The notes under the pieces are model-generated. The model made no database searches. It was not told the DNA's origin and saw nothing but the letters and a program-made list of their open reading frames with translations. Of a stretch of 64,000 nucleotides of DNA, positions 63,038 to 64,000 are shown piece after piece (the first letter of the stretch is position 1; each line of letters starts with the position of its first letter). A program made the position numbers and the translations under genes. The stretch is from positions 310,001 through 374,000 of the forward strand of contig NW_027183510.1 of assembly GCF_041296385.1 (NCBI RefSeq), given 5' to 3'. This DNA comes from Aphelocoma coerulescens (Eukaryota; Chordata; Aves; Passeriformes; Corvidae).

Positions 63038-64000
63038 GTGTCACAATGGCTCCTTGCCTTCCCATGCAACACCTGGGTCACAATGGTCTCCTTGATTCCA
63101 TGAGGCCCCACTGTGTCACAATGGCTCCTTGGTTCCATCAGGTTCCGCAGTGTCACCATGGTCTCCTTTGATCCGCATTGTCATCATGGACAATTGGTTC
63201 CATGAGGCCCCGCAGTGTCACAATGGTCCCTTGGTTCCATAGCTTTTACGTTGTAACAATGGACTCCTTGCTTCTATGAGCTAGCCTGCTTTTTGCAGAG
63301 GTGTCTTTGGTTCCCACAAGGCCCCGCTGTGTCTCAGTGCACCCTGGCTTCCATGTGGATCTGGAGTATCACAAAGGCTCCTTGGTTCCACCAGGTCCTG
63401 CTGTGTCACAATGGGTCCTGTGGTCCCTGAGGCCCTCCAAAGTCATTGTGGAGGCTTGCTTCCATGAGGTTCCATTATGTGCCAGTGGTCATCTTGGTTC
63501 CAGGAGTTTCCTTAGTGTCACAATGCTCTCCATGCTTCCATTAGGCCCTGCTTTGCCACAATGGTCCCCTTGTTTCCATGAGGCCCCGCTGTGTCACAAT
63601 GGACCTATGGTTCCGTGATGTTGCGTGGTGTCACCGTGCTCTTCTTGAATCCGCAGTGTAACCATGGACCATTGGTTCCATGCAGCCGTGTCACAATGGG
63701 CTCCTTGATTCCATGATTCCCCACGGTGTCACAATGGAGCCTTGTTTCTAGGAGGTTCTGTACTGTCACAATTGCCTCCTTGATGCCATCAGCCCCTGCA
63801 GTGTCACAATGGCTCCTTGGTTCCATGAGGAACACAATAGCTTGGCATAAGCATTGAGCAACAGCTGCTGAACACACCTGGCAACATCTGCTTGCATCAA
63901 AAGAGTGCTTCAAGCTGACAATGGCACCAGCAGCTTCCATCTGCAACAGAGACCCAGGAAAGGACAGGCTGTGCCGGTTTGGACAAATGTGGAGGAAAAT
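63038..64000. repeat. Monomer 30 (right-truncated by window)
   Basis: The sub-repeat block is 63038-63830; the copy is cut after 963 bp. TTCCGTGATG and GCCGGTTTGG make it class A as far as it can be read. The array clearly continues beyond the window. Confidence 0.95.

Larger units (their letters stand above)
1..64000. repeat. Macrosatellite array, ~2.175-kb monomer, ~29.4 copies, fills the window
   Basis: The same ~2.175-kb sequence recurs without interruption from end to end, always in the same orientation. Taking the first GTGTCACAATGG of the sub-repeat block as the start, complete monomers are 2172, 2173, 2174, 2175, 2176, 2177, 2178 or 2182 bp long. The length classes come from a few small indels: a 5-bp TGGCT in the sub-repeat block, a 3-bp GAA, a 4-bp CATT, a 1-bp change near TTAAAAGCTC/TTAAAGGTC, and homopolymer changes. 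No foreign insertion breaks the array. Copies differ mostly by single substitutions, so they are young or homogenised. I do not recognise a named satellite family. Alternatives are a tandemly amplified piece of a retroviral LTR or a noncoding transcription unit. Confidence 0.98.
26072..64000. repeat. Array domain II: monomers 13-30, mosaic of class A and class B monomers
   Basis: From monomer 13 on, the 5-bp TGGCT is never present. Two classes mix. Class A has GCCGGTTTGG, usually GAGCCATTC, CAAACACTCTG and AATAAA. Class B has GCCAGTTTGG, usually CTCACACAGG, CTCCTCCCAG, GGCAAAAAAG, CTTGAAAAAACGC, GAAACGCAC, a shorter T run, and often loss of CATT in ATCATTCATTCC. The class order of monomers 13-29 is A B B A B A B A B A' A A B A A B A/B, where A' marks variant 22 and A/B a chimera. 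The order is irregular but contains repeated blocks. Confidence 0.85.

Noticed and set aside
1..64000. CRISPR array, because of the regular 36-37-bp repetition
   Set aside because: The units are contiguous and degenerate with no unique spacers, and no cas genes exist in the window.
1..64000. Tandem rRNA, 5S or snRNA gene array
   Set aside because: I recognised no rRNA, 5S, U1 or U2 sequence, and the monomer carries no polymerase III control boxes that I could identify.

Overview
The whole 64-kb window is one head-to-tail tandem array (a macrosatellite). A monomer of about 2.17-2.18 kb occurs 29 times in full or nearly so, plus a 963-bp partial copy at the right edge (63038-64000). The first copy lacks its first 57 bases because the window opens inside it. 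All copies lie in the same orientation and neither end of the array is visible. I find no convincing protein-coding gene, tRNA, rRNA, CRISPR array or intact mobile element. The many short open frames recur in every copy, overlap on both strands and are by-products of the repeat.

Each monomer has two parts. The left ~0.8 kb is a degenerate minisatellite of about 22 sub-repeats of 36-37 bp, built around GTGTCACAATGG, CTTGGTTCC and ATGAGGCCCCGC. The right ~1.38 kb shows no internal repetition. It holds two splice-acceptor-like pyrimidine tracts, a variable AATAAA hexamer, a short inverted repeat and two GAATTC sites 22 bp apart. The array is therefore a repeat within a repeat, and the monomers are themselves arranged in higher-order blocks.

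Two domains can be seen. Domain I (about 1-26 kb, monomers 1-12) has a higher-order pattern that changes from a 3-monomer period (6,525 bp) to a 4-monomer period (8,715 bp). A near-identical 8,715-bp block is duplicated in tandem. Domain II (about 26-64 kb, monomers 13-30) is a mosaic of two monomer classes, called A and B here. It contains A/B chimeras, longer-range repeated markers (shifts of 8,700, about 19,570 and 21,746 bp) and a recent one-monomer duplication at 47.5-51.2 kb. Monomer 3 (4294-6468) is an outlier.

The organism is most likely a vertebrate. No gene density typical of bacteria is present, and many differences between copies are CpG versus TpG/CpA changes, as expected of DNA methylated in the germ line. 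My recollection of similar sub-repeats in bird genomes makes a bird my first guess, but that is not shown by the sequence. A collapse-free 64-kb array implies a long-read assembly. Plausible settings are a sex-chromosome, pericentromeric or subtelomeric heterochromatic block; the window alone cannot decide. No function is demonstrated.
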